Made by a program: the position numbers and the translations under genes | In this document: piece after piece, positions 27,955 through 38,000 of the stretch | How the letters are laid out: each line of letters opens with the position of its first letter | Numbering within the stretch: the first letter of the stretch is position 1 | Assembly (NCBI GenBank): GCA_007674295.1 | Contig: CM017456.1 | Span: 87,252-151,251 of the forward strand | Direction: 5' to 3' | Source of the DNA: Antonospora locustae | Lineage: Eukaryota > Microsporidia | Length of the DNA: 64,000 nt | Notes under the pieces: model-generated | The model's input: the letters and a program-made list of their open reading frames with translations, nothing else | What the model was told of the DNA's origin: nothing | The model's database searches: none

Positions 27955-28012
27955 ATAAAGTTACTATGTTTTAATAACAAATATGTTGTTTGCAGCCTTT
28001 GAAAGCCCACTG

Positions 28013-31000
28013 CTAGATATCAAAAACGTTTGGCGTACCGGTTCTATACTTCTGAAGAACATCGTCAAGACACGAGAAAACCGAAGTATCTGCCACGTCG
28101 TAGTCGCACATTGTCTTGACAATGTCTATTGATAGCCTCATGATGCCTTCGTGATTGCAGTTTTCCATGCATACTGGCTCGCCATTTATCACTTTCTTCA
28201 TGCGAGATACCAGAATCTTTGAGATGGACAGAAGCAACGTCTTGCTTCTTATCTGCAGAAGCAGTCCAAAGTTTCTTCCAAGAAACCCAGAGATAAGCGG
28301 TAGTGACGCAGAACAGAGATTGAAGATCCAGACACAGTACTTCTGAATCTCCCTATCTCCAAAGGTGTCAGCTTTCATAAATAGGTAGATTAGCTTGTTA
28401 TCAATGTTCTGTGATATTTCAGATTCCATGATGCAGGTGCCATGGTTTTTTCTAAAAAACTTTGATAATACGTTGGTATTGATTATCGTGGGTGAAGACA
28501 TCATAAACTTTAGAAAGTTAGCTTTCTGGTTCAGAATATCCTTGAACTTTTCTTCTATTGAGTATGCCATGAACACATCTCTCCTCTTCACAAGCCTGTT
28601 TTCTCTGTTACCATGCGGTCCTTCTACATTTGAAGACGCAATGTGCAACTTGTCTGAACATACAAACTCCATGTCTTCATTTTTCACCTTTGCACTGCTG
28701 TCGCTTTCTCTGCAGTGAAAGACCACCTTCTGAGATTCAACGCTGCAAGGTGTGTACTGTGCATCGCTTTCAATGTGGGTATCTTGCATTTCATCCTCCT
28801 TCACGGTGCGAATACAAGAATCATTACTCGTCAGATGAAATGCTGTATTTACCTTCTCGTACTTTTCAGAGCAAGGTAGCTGCGTCTGATCCTTGCTCTT
28901 GGCTATGCTTTTTTCAAGTGCGGGATTGTCGTCGCCATAACTAAATGTGCAAATTATCTCGCTCTTGGATACACAGATAATGAAATCAAACATATCCTGT
29001 ATTGCTTGAAGCGCAATAATCAGATTGAAGGATGCTATGTCTTGTACTTTTTCGGTAAATCCAAGCACAAAAGACAACATTTCGCTGTCGTAGAACTCCT
29101 TGTTTTCCTTCAGAGAGCTCTCCAGAAAAGAAAAGAGGTTTTCTGTAGACATGAATTGAGTGACAAACTTGAAACGCTCTTTGAGGCCGAGCTCTATCGA
29201 TCTTTTTGCTAGAACAGCAAGGTTTTCCTCTCCAAACTCGGAAATATCACATAAATTCACTCTGTGGCAGTTCTGCAGTGTAATGTCAAAGAAAATGTCA
29301 AGCACGAAGGGCGATCGAAGTCGAATATCCTTTGTGCACCTAACCATCTTTACAAAGTTGGAGTCCGACAGTCTTTCAGTGGATTTAATAAAGCCTAGAT
29401 ATATAGACTCGTAGTTCATAAGTATCTTTTTGTATGAGCTTCCGCTTATGACCTTCATTATAGTGTACTTCTCGCTTGTCTTAAAATCAAGAATTCTATT
29501 GAAAACAAGGAAAGGCAGGGAAAGCGGGCTTGCTTTGAGGGAGTTTTCAGTAACACCGCTTTCTTTCTGTTTTTCAGCATCCGTACTTACGGAATTAAAG
29601 CCAAAAAGATCTTTTTCACAGTGAGGAAGAATGTCTCCTATGACATTGCAGTGTTTTGAAAACACCTCGAAAAAGAGAATAATCTTTCGTTTGTCCAGTC
29701 CAGGCGTTTCCAGCACGTCCTCTCCCAGGCGAAGTACCACGTTGTAAACAACCTCGTCCAGACCTAGCATAGTACATAGCTCACACAGGAGATTAGTGCT
29801 GTTTCCTGGTATCTGCGTGTAGTTTCTGAGAACGATCTCTCTGTAAGCCTCTACAAAACACGATTTGCACATCTCTGTCTCATACTTAGTTGGCAATTGA
29901 AGGTCCGAACAGAGCGAGCAAAATACTCTGTAATGCTCTATAGAACACTCATTGTACTTAGCATATCGCAGAGGCATGTCCTTGATGGATGCATACGAAT
30001 CTCTGAGAAGCTCGCTGCTGAGTTGCTGCGGCTCCAGGCTTGCCGCAAATTGGCTGAAAGTAGGTCTTATATGAGCTGCTGGGTTGTGAAGCTGCGTGTT
30101 CAAAGCAACCAATGCATATATAAAGACAAACATAGCATCCTTTTGTGAATCAGAACAGTATTTCTGCTTGATATTGCAAGTGGTGGTATTTTGAATGTCG
30201 TTGCATTCTTGCACAATGTTGCCTGCACATTCGGAGCCTGCATCTTTCTCCACAAGTACAGATCCCATGTCAACGGATTTGTCTCCATTCTCAGCACTAG
30301 CATGTTCACTTTTGCGTCTGCGTGCCCCTTCTTTGGCATCTTGCGATCCGTCTTCTGTGTATGGAGGAAGGTCTTCTACGATATGGTGCATTTGAGAATC
30401 CATTCCCCTAGCATTGTCTGTACTTTGGGCTCTTTCTGCATGCATTTTGCGCTGGCTGCTTGTAGACAATGCACTACTTGTGATGTCTACTTTTGCATAG
30501 TGCTCGAAGTACTGGCTCAGTCCAGCCTGGTCTCTGCAGTACTTTTCGTTAAACATCTCTATTATTCTGTATATAACTTGGCTCTCTCCAGGCAGAACAA
30601 AGGAACTGAGAAACAGTCTCAGAGCTTTTAGAGGTGTCAACGAACTAAAGTCAAAGGTACTAAGAAAAGCCCTCATGGCACCAGCACTCTTTTCCTTTGA
30701 CAAAAAGCACCCTAGATTTACTAGATTGGTTTTTCTGCTGTATCGCAAAAACTTGAGTGTAAGAGTGTCGCAATTCTCTAGGCAACCCAAATTGTTGATG
30801 TCGACAAGTGCGTTTTTGAGTTTCTTAAAGTCTTTCTTCTTTACACAGAACAAACACGTCTCTTTTTCATTTTTACAGGCACTAAGGAAGTCAATTACAT
30901 GCTGAATTAGAACAGGACCATAGTGACGACTGAAGTAGCTGCTGCTTACACCACTTTCTAGCAGAAAATGCTTATCAATGTTTTGGTACAAAAAAGCCAC

Positions 31001-31717
31001 GTTGGTAAAGACGGGTGTTTGCCTTAGAAACGTCAGGTCGTCGATTGTGGACAGACAGTAGCTTAAAATGTACATTGACTTGCTAAATGCTATCAGCATG
31101 GATGCTAGGTGAACCTCGCCGTTATTGACTAGATAGAAGCATAGTTCCACAGCCTGCTCGTTCTCCAGAAAACCGCCAAACTTCGAAACGAATTCGTATA
31201 GAAACGGAAACTTCACGTAGCACCGCTCACTTAAAAACAACGAAAGAAACCTCAGGTCCGTCAGAAGCTTTTCAAACAGCATATATATCATCTCCCTCAC
31301 GGATTTCCTGATATAATTGTCAACACATGCAAAGTAGAACTTGTAGAACACATCGTCTCTACTTTCCTTTATTTTAAGCTCCTTTAAAAGTAAAATTATA
31401 TCAAAGTAGACCAGCAAAACAACCTCAACATCCTTGTCTGACTTTGCAAACTTCATGTCTAGTATTTTGTTGGCCAGCATCTCAAAGGTATTTTTAAGAA
31501 CGCCATCTCTTTCCGCAGCCCTTATAATGACATCTCTGATCGCTTTCAGTATACCTGCAACCTCAGTATTGGAACACGTATTCAGAGCAAGCAGGTCACA
31601 AAACACGGAGCACACATCTGTGTCATGTCTTATTCCTTGAAGAATGCTGTCAATTTCGCTATTTTTGTATCTTTCAAGGGCAAGTAGCCTCAACATTGTT
31701 TGTTGGTCTGAACTCAT
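28013..31717 (-). CDS. Sec7-domain ARF guanine-nucleotide exchange factor (Gea/Sec7 type)
   Basis: This 1234-residue helical-repeat protein has a Sec7 domain. LRLFLSSFVLPGESQVIYRIIEMF carries the catalytic 'glutamic finger' at about residue 378. The second signature, FVFIYALVALNTQLHNPA, comes at about 530. Between them, where family members have a short link, lie about 125 hydrophilic residues of low complexity (about 398-522). The flanks are HEAT-like helices as in Gea1/2, GBF1 and Sec7. The enzyme loads GTP on Arf at Golgi membranes. CCC abuts the ATG at 31717. I cannot tell Gea from Sec7. Confidence 0.72.
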   Translation of the reverse strand: MSSDQQTMLRLLALERYKNSEIDSILQGIRHDTDVCSVFCDLLALNTCSNTEVAGILKAIRDVIIRAAERDGVLKNTFEMLANKILDMKFAKSDKDVEVVLLVYFDIILLLKELKIKESRDDVFYKFYFACVDNYIRKSVREMIYMLFEKLLTDLRFLSLFLSERCYVKFPFLYEFVSKFGGFLENEQAVELCFYLVNNGEVHLASMLIAFSKSMYILSYCLSTIDDLTFLRQTPVFTNVAFLYQNIDKHFLLESGVSSSYFSRHYGPVLIQHVIDFLSACKNEKETCLFCVKKKDFKKLKNALVDINNLGCLENCDTLTLKFLRYSRKTNLVNLGCFLSKEKSAGAMRAFLSTFDFSSLTPLKALRLFLSSFVLPGESQVIYRIIEMFNEKYCRDQAGLSQYFEHYAKVDITSSALSTSSQRKMHAERAQSTDNARGMDSQMHHIVEDLPPYTEDGSQDAKEGARRRKSEHASAENGDKSVDMGSVLVEKDAGSECAGNIVQECNDIQNTTTCNIKQKYCSDSQKDAMFVFIYALVALNTQLHNPAAHIRPTFSQFAASLEPQQLSSELLRDSYASIKDMPLRYAKYNECSIEHYRVFCSLCSDLQLPTKYETEMCKSCFVEAYREIVLRNYTQIPGNSTNLLCELCTMLGLDEVVYNVVLRLGEDVLETPGLDKRKIILFFEVFSKHCNVIGDILPHCEKDLFGFNSVSTDAEKQKESGVTENSLKASPLSLPFLVFNRILDFKTSEKYTIMKVISGSSYKKILMNYESIYLGFIKSTERLSDSNFVKMVRCTKDIRLRSPFVLDIFFDITLQNCHRVNLCDISEFGEENLAVLAKRSIELGLKERFKFVTQFMSTENLFSFLESSLKENKEFYDSEMLSFVLGFTEKVQDIASFNLIIALQAIQDMFDFIICVSKSEIICTFSYGDDNPALEKSIAKSKDQTQLPCSEKYEKVNTAFHLTSNDSCIRTVKEDEMQDTHIESDAQYTPCSVESQKVVFHCRESDSSAKVKNEDMEFVCSDKLHIASSNVEGPHGNRENRLVKRRDVFMAYSIEEKFKDILNQKANFLKFMMSSPTIINTNVLSKFFRKNHGTCIMESEISQNIDNKLIYLFMKADTFGDREIQKYCVWIFNLCSASLPLISGFLGRNFGLLLQIRSKTLLLSISKILVSRMKKVINGEPVCMENCNHEGIMRLSIDIVKTMCDYDVADTSVFSCLDDVLQKYRTGTPNVFDI

Positions 31718-32086
31718 GGGTAACATTTCTTATGTTTGATGGTCACAAAGAAGGCATTGGAGCTTTTCGATGTCACCAAGAGGGTCTTCTGTGCATGCCA
31801 ACCTGTTGCTTTGCCTACAGAAATAGTATGCTCTTGCTCTAAAGTTAAAATGCGCTCCTCAGAAAAACTTCATAATCACGTGTATCAGCGAGATTCCCAA
31901 TTTGTTCATCACAAGAGCTATTGATAACTGTTATTCAGTGCCTGCAGTCTACTTTGTGTTGGCAAAGCAATCTGCATACATTGCTGTCTAGCAAATTGTA
32001 TTCTGGCGCTTTGGAGTGAAGAGCACACTAGTTATTCTCACCAGAGCTGTGTCTGGGGTAGGAAACACCACAACCCTTTTGGTTTG
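31718..32086. other. Divergent intergenic region
   Basis: This is the shared 5' region of the Sec7 GEF and DNA polymerase epsilon. ACAACCC lies 17 bases upstream of the polymerase start. Short open frames here have no start motif. Confidence 0.5.
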
Positions 32087-35000
32087 ATGGACGACGAGCA
32101 GGAGAGTTTGCTGATTAGGCAGTTTGGATACACACCGTATTACGAGTCAGAGCAGCGCAGGGGATGGCTGCTAAATTACCAGATCACCAACGACACAACA
32201 AGCGCCCTGTTCTCTCGACTGTACTTTATAGACGAAAAGGGCGGGTTTACATGCACAGTTCCCTACTTTCCGTCCTTTGTGGTCGAGGCAAGCAGAATCG
32301 ACATGGTCGAGGAGTATTTGAAAAAAAGGTTTGAGGGCGTGTATCTGACTGAGGTTGTGGAAAGAATAGACATGTCAACATTTAACCATCTGAATACACC
32401 AAAAAAAACATTCATAAAGATATACTTCTACACCGAGAACGCATTTTCAAAGTGTCTCGCTGAGATTAGAAACATTTTACGCAAGAGGAAGGGAGCAGAT
32501 GCCGATGAGACAATATACAACGACTTCTTGTCTGAAGACATAGTCCAGCGGAGCAATGTGGAGGCACTAATAACAGGCATATACGAGCATGACATATCGT
32601 TTGAGATATCTGTGCTCATTGACATAGGTCTCAGATGTGGAAACTGGTATCTTGTCAGGTACGAGGAGGAGACATATTTTTTCAGCAAAGAGGAAAGCAT
32701 GGCAGACTATCCAGACATGCGTGTGTTTGCTTTTGACATTGAAACAACAAAAAAGCCCCTAAAGTTTCCAAACCCGGAGTACGATGAGATAATGATGGTG
32801 TCCGCCATGTGCAACTGCCAAGGATATCTGATTGTGAACAGGGCCATCGTCTCGGAGGACATCGATGACTTTGAGTATTCACCCAGCAACGAAATAAAGG
32901 GGTGCTTCAGAATATACAACGAACCCAACGAAGAATCCCTCATCATTCGGTTCTACGAGCTTTTTCAGAGCTTTCGGCCAAATCTCGTGACCACATACAA
33001 CGGATCATTGTTTGACTTCCCCTTTGTCGAGAAACGAACAGCGAAATACAATCTCAACCTTTCGGATCTAACAGGCTTTGTCAGCCTTGATGACACTTTT
33101 TCGTCGCCGTTCATAGTGCATCTTGACTGCTACAAGTGGGTGAGGCGAGACTCGTACCTGCCAATGGGCTCACAGGGTCTGAAGAGCGTGGCAAAGATCA
33201 AACTTGGATACTTTCCTGACGAGATTGATCCTGAGATGATGATGGAGTATGCCTTGCACAATCCGCACAAGCTTGCGTCGTACTCTGTCTCAGACGCAGT
33301 GGCAACATACCACCTTTTTGTTAAGTATGTGAAGCCGTTTATATTTTCTCTGTGTACGCTGATTCCATACAGCCCTGTTTCTGTCTTGAGTAAAGGGTCC
33401 GGGACTCTGTGCGAAGCATTATTGATTGCAGAGGCATTTAGAACAGGCATTCTCATTCCAGATAAAAAGAAAGAAAGCAGCCTCAAAAGCTACAAGGGAC
33501 ATGTTGTAGAAAGCACCAGCTATGTGGGCGGCCATGTAGAATGTCTGAGGACAGGAATCTTTAGGTCAGACTTTATGTACAGGTTTAGAATCAATGTTAG
33601 TGCCCTAAGGAGGCTGCATGTAGATGGTGTGATTACACAAAAGCAGCTCAGCAGCATCGAAACCATGCTAGGTGTCAGAGATCAGATAGACGGGATTCAG
33701 TTTGGAGAGAGCAAGCATGACAAAGAAACGGAGTTCGACGAGTACCTGACAATAGAAGACAGGCCTGTCATATACCATCTTGATGTTGGTGCTATGTATC
33801 CAAACATCATTTTGACAAACAGACTGCAGCCAGTATCAATAAAGACTGAGGAAGACTGCATGCGCTGCGACTACTGGTCAGACAGAGTCTGCCAGAGAAG
33901 AATGGATTGGGAGCTCAGGACAGAGTACTATCCGCCAACAAAGGAGGAGGTTGCAATGATCAGGAGGCAGCTTGAAAAGGAGTATTTTGTGCCCAGCAGC
34001 ATTCGCACCACAGACAACACAAGATACACTAGATACAGAGGCTGCGACGGATATGCGTCACTCGAGAATGATGTAGAAAGAAAAATAAAGTTTGAGAAGC
34101 TAAGCAGACATGAGCAAGATGCTGTTTTGAAAAAGAGACTGGCAAGGTACTCTCAAAAAATATACCGGAGATCTTATGTGGTTGAAACTACAACACAAAA
34201 CAACATAATTTGCCAGCGGGAAATACCTTTCTACCTGGACACGGTTCTGAAGTTCAGAGATCAGCGATACAACTACAAAAAGCTCAGCAAGATAGAGTCT
34301 CCGTTCAGGCACATCTACGAGTCGCTACAAATTGCGCACAAAGTCATTCTCAACTCATTCTATGGATATACAATGCGCAGAGGAAGCAGATGGTACTCTA
34401 TGGAGATGGCGGCGATTGTATGCCACAGCGGAAAGAACATTATAATGGAGGCAAGGAGGTTCGTAGAGCAGGTGGGAATTGCCCTCGAAGTGGACACAGA
34501 TGGTATATGGTGTATGCTTCCATCTTTGTTTCCAATAGAAATGGATGGCACTAACATTTTTGTTATGATGTTGAACAAGGTAGTCGCAAACAAGTTCACA
34601 AACCACCAGTACCAGGTTGAGGACACAAGTACCTACGAGAATCTGCTGTATGAGAGGAAATGTGGAAATGCAGCAGAAGCTGCAAAAACAACATGCGCAA
34701 CAGGAGAGCCTGCCTATAAGAACAAAATCAAGCGCAATGAAGAAGAATGCTCAGACAAAAATGATGCAGAAAGATCGCATGCTGGAAATACAATCAGAAA
34801 GAAATACAAAGTGATGAGCTACAACTCCATTTTTTTTGAGATTGATGGGCCATATAAAGCAATAGTCCTTCCTGCATCGGTTGAGGAGAACAAGCTGACA
34901 AAGAAGAAGTATGTTGTATTTAACTTTGACGACAAGATCTCGGAGATAAAGGGGTTTGAAACAAAAAGAAGAGGAGAGCTGAACTTTATTAAAAAATTCC

Positions 35001-37816
35001 AGGAAGACCTCTTTCGTAAGTTCATTGATGGCGAGAGCCTGGAGTCGTGTTACAAAATACTGGGAGATGTGGCAAACTACTGGCTGGACATAATTCAGTG
35101 CAAGGCGGAGGGCCTCAACGATGAGGAGATATTTTACCTGTTTTCAGAGTCAAAGAACATGGCAAAGAGCTTTAATGCATATGAGGGAAGAAAGGCTCTG
35201 AACACTTGTACTGCAGAAAAAATCGCAGAGCTTGGTGTAGACATGGAGCCTGGCATGAAGTGCGAGTTCATCATAAGCGCGTATCCTGAGAGTGAGCCTG
35301 TTGTCTTACGAGCAATTCCAACGAGCGTGTTTCGTATAGAAAAGGAAAGAATGAAGATATTTCTCAGAAAGTGGCTTAGAAGAGACGTCACAGATGTCAG
35401 ACAAATTCTTGATTGGGGGTATTACGAGGAGAGGTTCAGAACTGTGGTGCAGAAGCTGGTGTGCATACCAGCTAATGCACAGGGTGTGCAAAACCCAGTG
35501 GCAAGAATTGAATTGCCTAAGTGGACTCGCCACGGGGCACAGGTAGAAACAATGGAACAGTGGTTTGTTGCAGGCTCGAAGGAGCCGCAGAGAAATGGCC
35601 TTGTCTTACCAAGAGATATTGAGGAGGCTCCCACTAAAAGACCATGTCCTGACACCCCTCATGGAGACTATTACAGCTATCTGAGTACGAAGAAACAGGA
35701 GTGGATGCTTGGATTGAAGGGCCAGGAAAAGTCCACACATGTGGAACTGCTAGAGATTGACTCTGAAGGACATCAAGTGTGGTTTAAACAAAACAACCTG
35801 CTTGGTTCTAGACCACTTGTATTCAGGTGCGAATACTTTTTGATACCTATACACACCACGCCTGTAAACAGACGGGGTGGCGGGTGCGATGCCCCCATTC
35901 AAGACAACAATTTCTGTGCAGAAATGGAAAGTGACTACATGGAGATAAATGGCAAGCATCTTGTAAGGAAAAAGCTGTATATGGCGAACACAACAAACCC
36001 TGTTTTTGTGTATCTGTCCTTTGTGCACATAGATCATCCAGGATTCATTTTATACGAGGAAAACACATACAAGCTTATCTACGAAAATCCAAGAATCTTC
36101 TCTTCGCGCACGCAATGCCTGTTTGTGACAGCCTTTTCCTTCAAAAAGACGGTTTTTTACGCAATAACCAATGAAGAACACAACATATTTTATTTGGAGG
36201 GAAGGGACACACAGTACACGAGCAGCGTGCACAACATACGCCACACTGACGATATATGCAAGGTTCTCAACGCATACTCGTCTACACATATTCTTGTGCA
36301 CAACGGCTCATTTAACAAGCCGTACAAAGGTCTTACATACAATTTGAGGATGGCCAGTCCGTTACCTCTCGCTGGATTTAGCCAGCTTTTGGAGTATCAG
36401 GTAAAGCTAAATGTACAAATGAAAAAAAGATACGAATTCATGGACATGCTGAGCATATACACACAGGTGCCTCTCGCCAACGTCGATGAAAACATTCTAG
36501 ACCATATGTATTTCAGAATTCTGAAGGATAGAAATATTCTGTGTATCGATAAGAGCTGGAATGCAGGATGCGAAGACACACCAATCGGTAATGCTGTGAA
36601 TAGTTGCAGCGTGCAGGAAGCTCCATACACAGACAGGGCTGTCGTTCAAGGGCCTCTTGAGCCACTCTCAAACCTAAAGGTGCTGAAGGATAGCTACTGT
36701 GTGCCTGGATACTACAACGCTTTGTGCATTGACATTGAGTGCATTGGATCACTTGTACTGGGTGTTCTGGAGCACGAATTTGTTTTGGGAAAGGACTCCT
36801 TGTACGACGGAGTCAAGAGAAATGATTTTAGGGCTCTTTTTTCCCTTTTTCGAAGGTTGTATGTTGACTCGGCAGAGAACAGCAGCGCCATGTACCTGCT
36901 GAAAGGCGCTGAAAGATGGGTAAGGTCGTCAAGGCTCACGAGAAGCCTCCTTCCCGTGCTGAGCTTGTTAAAAACAAGATATCTTATAGGGCTGGTCAAT
37001 GTTCTGAAAGGGCTGAAAATTGATATTGTAGCCGTCAACAAGGACATCATATGCCTAAAGTTGGGAAAAAAATGGATGCTAACATACCTTGAGGAGAAAA
37101 TTAGAGAAAGCGAGGGTTACTCTATGGTAAGGCTGGGCATTGTGAGAATGTACAAGAAGCTGATATATGTGTCGCCTGTTGAGTGGTTCTTCATCGAGGA
37201 CAAGAACACAGGGGTTTGTGGATCTCACAAGAACCATGACGAAGAAGACAAGGATGGCGGTCTCTGTGATGAAGCTGGAATCGGTACTGAATGCAGAATT
37301 ATGTGCTTTTCGCGTGACAAGGTTCCCTTTGACTTTTTGCGGCAGTACTTCTGCGGCCAGAAAATATCTCCAAATTACTTTTATTCGCTAGCAATTAGAA
37401 AGGCAGTTTCAAGCGATAGCATTGTCCTCATGCTAAAAATCATGGAGTTGAGAGAGGATTGCTCTGTGCTGAGAGCTAACAGTTTCAGGCTGATGAAGAT
37501 GTCAGAGTTTGAAAGGAAGAATAGAGTTATCACCAGAGACATCATATGCAGAAAGTGTGGTTTTGATAACGTTTTCAGAGTCGGCATGCTCAACATGTGT
37601 TACAAGTGTTTTAGAAGATTCACTGTAGAGGAGACTGAGGAGGTTCTAATGGAAATTGTGCGTGAGATGTCATCCCAGTGCACCTGCTCCACCACACTCT
37701 CTGTATGTAGATGCTTTTTACAGCGACGAGATGATTGGATGGCGCTACAAAACGGATGCAAAACAAGCAGGTACGAGCGATTTCTACGTGGGTTTGCACC
37801 CATGTACGAGGAGTAG
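32087..37816 (+). CDS. POL2: DNA polymerase epsilon catalytic subunit
   Basis: This 1909-residue protein is the leading-strand replicase. The proofreading domain has FDIETTK (about 216) and YNGSLFDFPFVEKR. The polymerase domain has DVGAMYPNI (about 565), NSFYGYTMRRGSRWYSMEMA and the catalytic DTDG (about 803). The C-terminal half is the decayed second polymerase fold. It ends with zinc-finger Cys pairs (CRKCG...CYKC at about 1820) and a second Cys cluster (CTCSTTLSVCRC) that binds metal or a [4Fe-4S] cluster in yeast. Several hydrophilic inserts occur near 870-905. It is about 300 residues shorter than yeast Pol2. Confidence 0.95.
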   Translation: MDDEQESLLIRQFGYTPYYESEQRRGWLLNYQITNDTTSALFSRLYFIDEKGGFTCTVPYFPSFVVEASRIDMVEEYLKKRFEGVYLTEVVERIDMSTFNHLNTPKKTFIKIYFYTENAFSKCLAEIRNILRKRKGADADETIYNDFLSEDIVQRSNVEALITGIYEHDISFEISVLIDIGLRCGNWYLVRYEEETYFFSKEESMADYPDMRVFAFDIETTKKPLKFPNPEYDEIMMVSAMCNCQGYLIVNRAIVSEDIDDFEYSPSNEIKGCFRIYNEPNEESLIIRFYELFQSFRPNLVTTYNGSLFDFPFVEKRTAKYNLNLSDLTGFVSLDDTFSSPFIVHLDCYKWVRRDSYLPMGSQGLKSVAKIKLGYFPDEIDPEMMMEYALHNPHKLASYSVSDAVATYHLFVKYVKPFIFSLCTLIPYSPVSVLSKGSGTLCEALLIAEAFRTGILIPDKKKESSLKSYKGHVVESTSYVGGHVECLRTGIFRSDFMYRFRINVSALRRLHVDGVITQKQLSSIETMLGVRDQIDGIQFGESKHDKETEFDEYLTIEDRPVIYHLDVGAMYPNIILTNRLQPVSIKTEEDCMRCDYWSDRVCQRRMDWELRTEYYPPTKEEVAMIRRQLEKEYFVPSSIRTTDNTRYTRYRGCDGYASLENDVERKIKFEKLSRHEQDAVLKKRLARYSQKIYRRSYVVETTTQNNIICQREIPFYLDTVLKFRDQRYNYKKLSKIESPFRHIYESLQIAHKVILNSFYGYTMRRGSRWYSMEMAAIVCHSGKNIIMEARRFVEQVGIALEVDTDGIWCMLPSLFPIEMDGTNIFVMMLNKVVANKFTNHQYQVEDTSTYENLLYERKCGNAAEAAKTTCATGEPAYKNKIKRNEEECSDKNDAERSHAGNTIRKKYKVMSYNSIFFEIDGPYKAIVLPASVEENKLTKKKYVVFNFDDKISEIKGFETKRRGELNFIKKFQEDLFRKFIDGESLESCYKILGDVANYWLDIIQCKAEGLNDEEIFYLFSESKNMAKSFNAYEGRKALNTCTAEKIAELGVDMEPGMKCEFIISAYPESEPVVLRAIPTSVFRIEKERMKIFLRKWLRRDVTDVRQILDWGYYEERFRTVVQKLVCIPANAQGVQNPVARIELPKWTRHGAQVETMEQWFVAGSKEPQRNGLVLPRDIEEAPTKRPCPDTPHGDYYSYLSTKKQEWMLGLKGQEKSTHVELLEIDSEGHQVWFKQNNLLGSRPLVFRCEYFLIPIHTTPVNRRGGGCDAPIQDNNFCAEMESDYMEINGKHLVRKKLYMANTTNPVFVYLSFVHIDHPGFILYEENTYKLIYENPRIFSSRTQCLFVTAFSFKKTVFYAITNEEHNIFYLEGRDTQYTSSVHNIRHTDDICKVLNAYSSTHILVHNGSFNKPYKGLTYNLRMASPLPLAGFSQLLEYQVKLNVQMKKRYEFMDMLSIYTQVPLANVDENILDHMYFRILKDRNILCIDKSWNAGCEDTPIGNAVNSCSVQEAPYTDRAVVQGPLEPLSNLKVLKDSYCVPGYYNALCIDIECIGSLVLGVLEHEFVLGKDSLYDGVKRNDFRALFSLFRRLYVDSAENSSAMYLLKGAERWVRSSRLTRSLLPVLSLLKTRYLIGLVNVLKGLKIDIVAVNKDIICLKLGKKWMLTYLEEKIRESEGYSMVRLGIVRMYKKLIYVSPVEWFFIEDKNTGVCGSHKNHDEEDKDGGLCDEAGIGTECRIMCFSRDKVPFDFLRQYFCGQKISPNYFYSLAIRKAVSSDSIVLMLKIMELREDCSVLRANSFRLMKMSEFERKNRVITRDIICRKCGFDNVFRVGMLNMCYKCFRRFTVEETEEVLMEIVREMSSQCTCSTTLSVCRCFLQRRDDWMALQNGCKTSRYERFLRGFAPMYEE

Positions 37817-38000
37817 CACCGCTCCATGTGGCTGGCATTGAAATCGTATTTTAGACGATCTGCATGAAGGCAATGTCAAACCTAGACTGTTTCCGCGTTC
37901 GCCGAGGCTGTACTCTTGTGGCAGCTTTCTATGCACAATGCATGTACCACAAGCAACTAAGCCCCAGTCCTATATTGCAAGCTATGAGACCCACACAACG

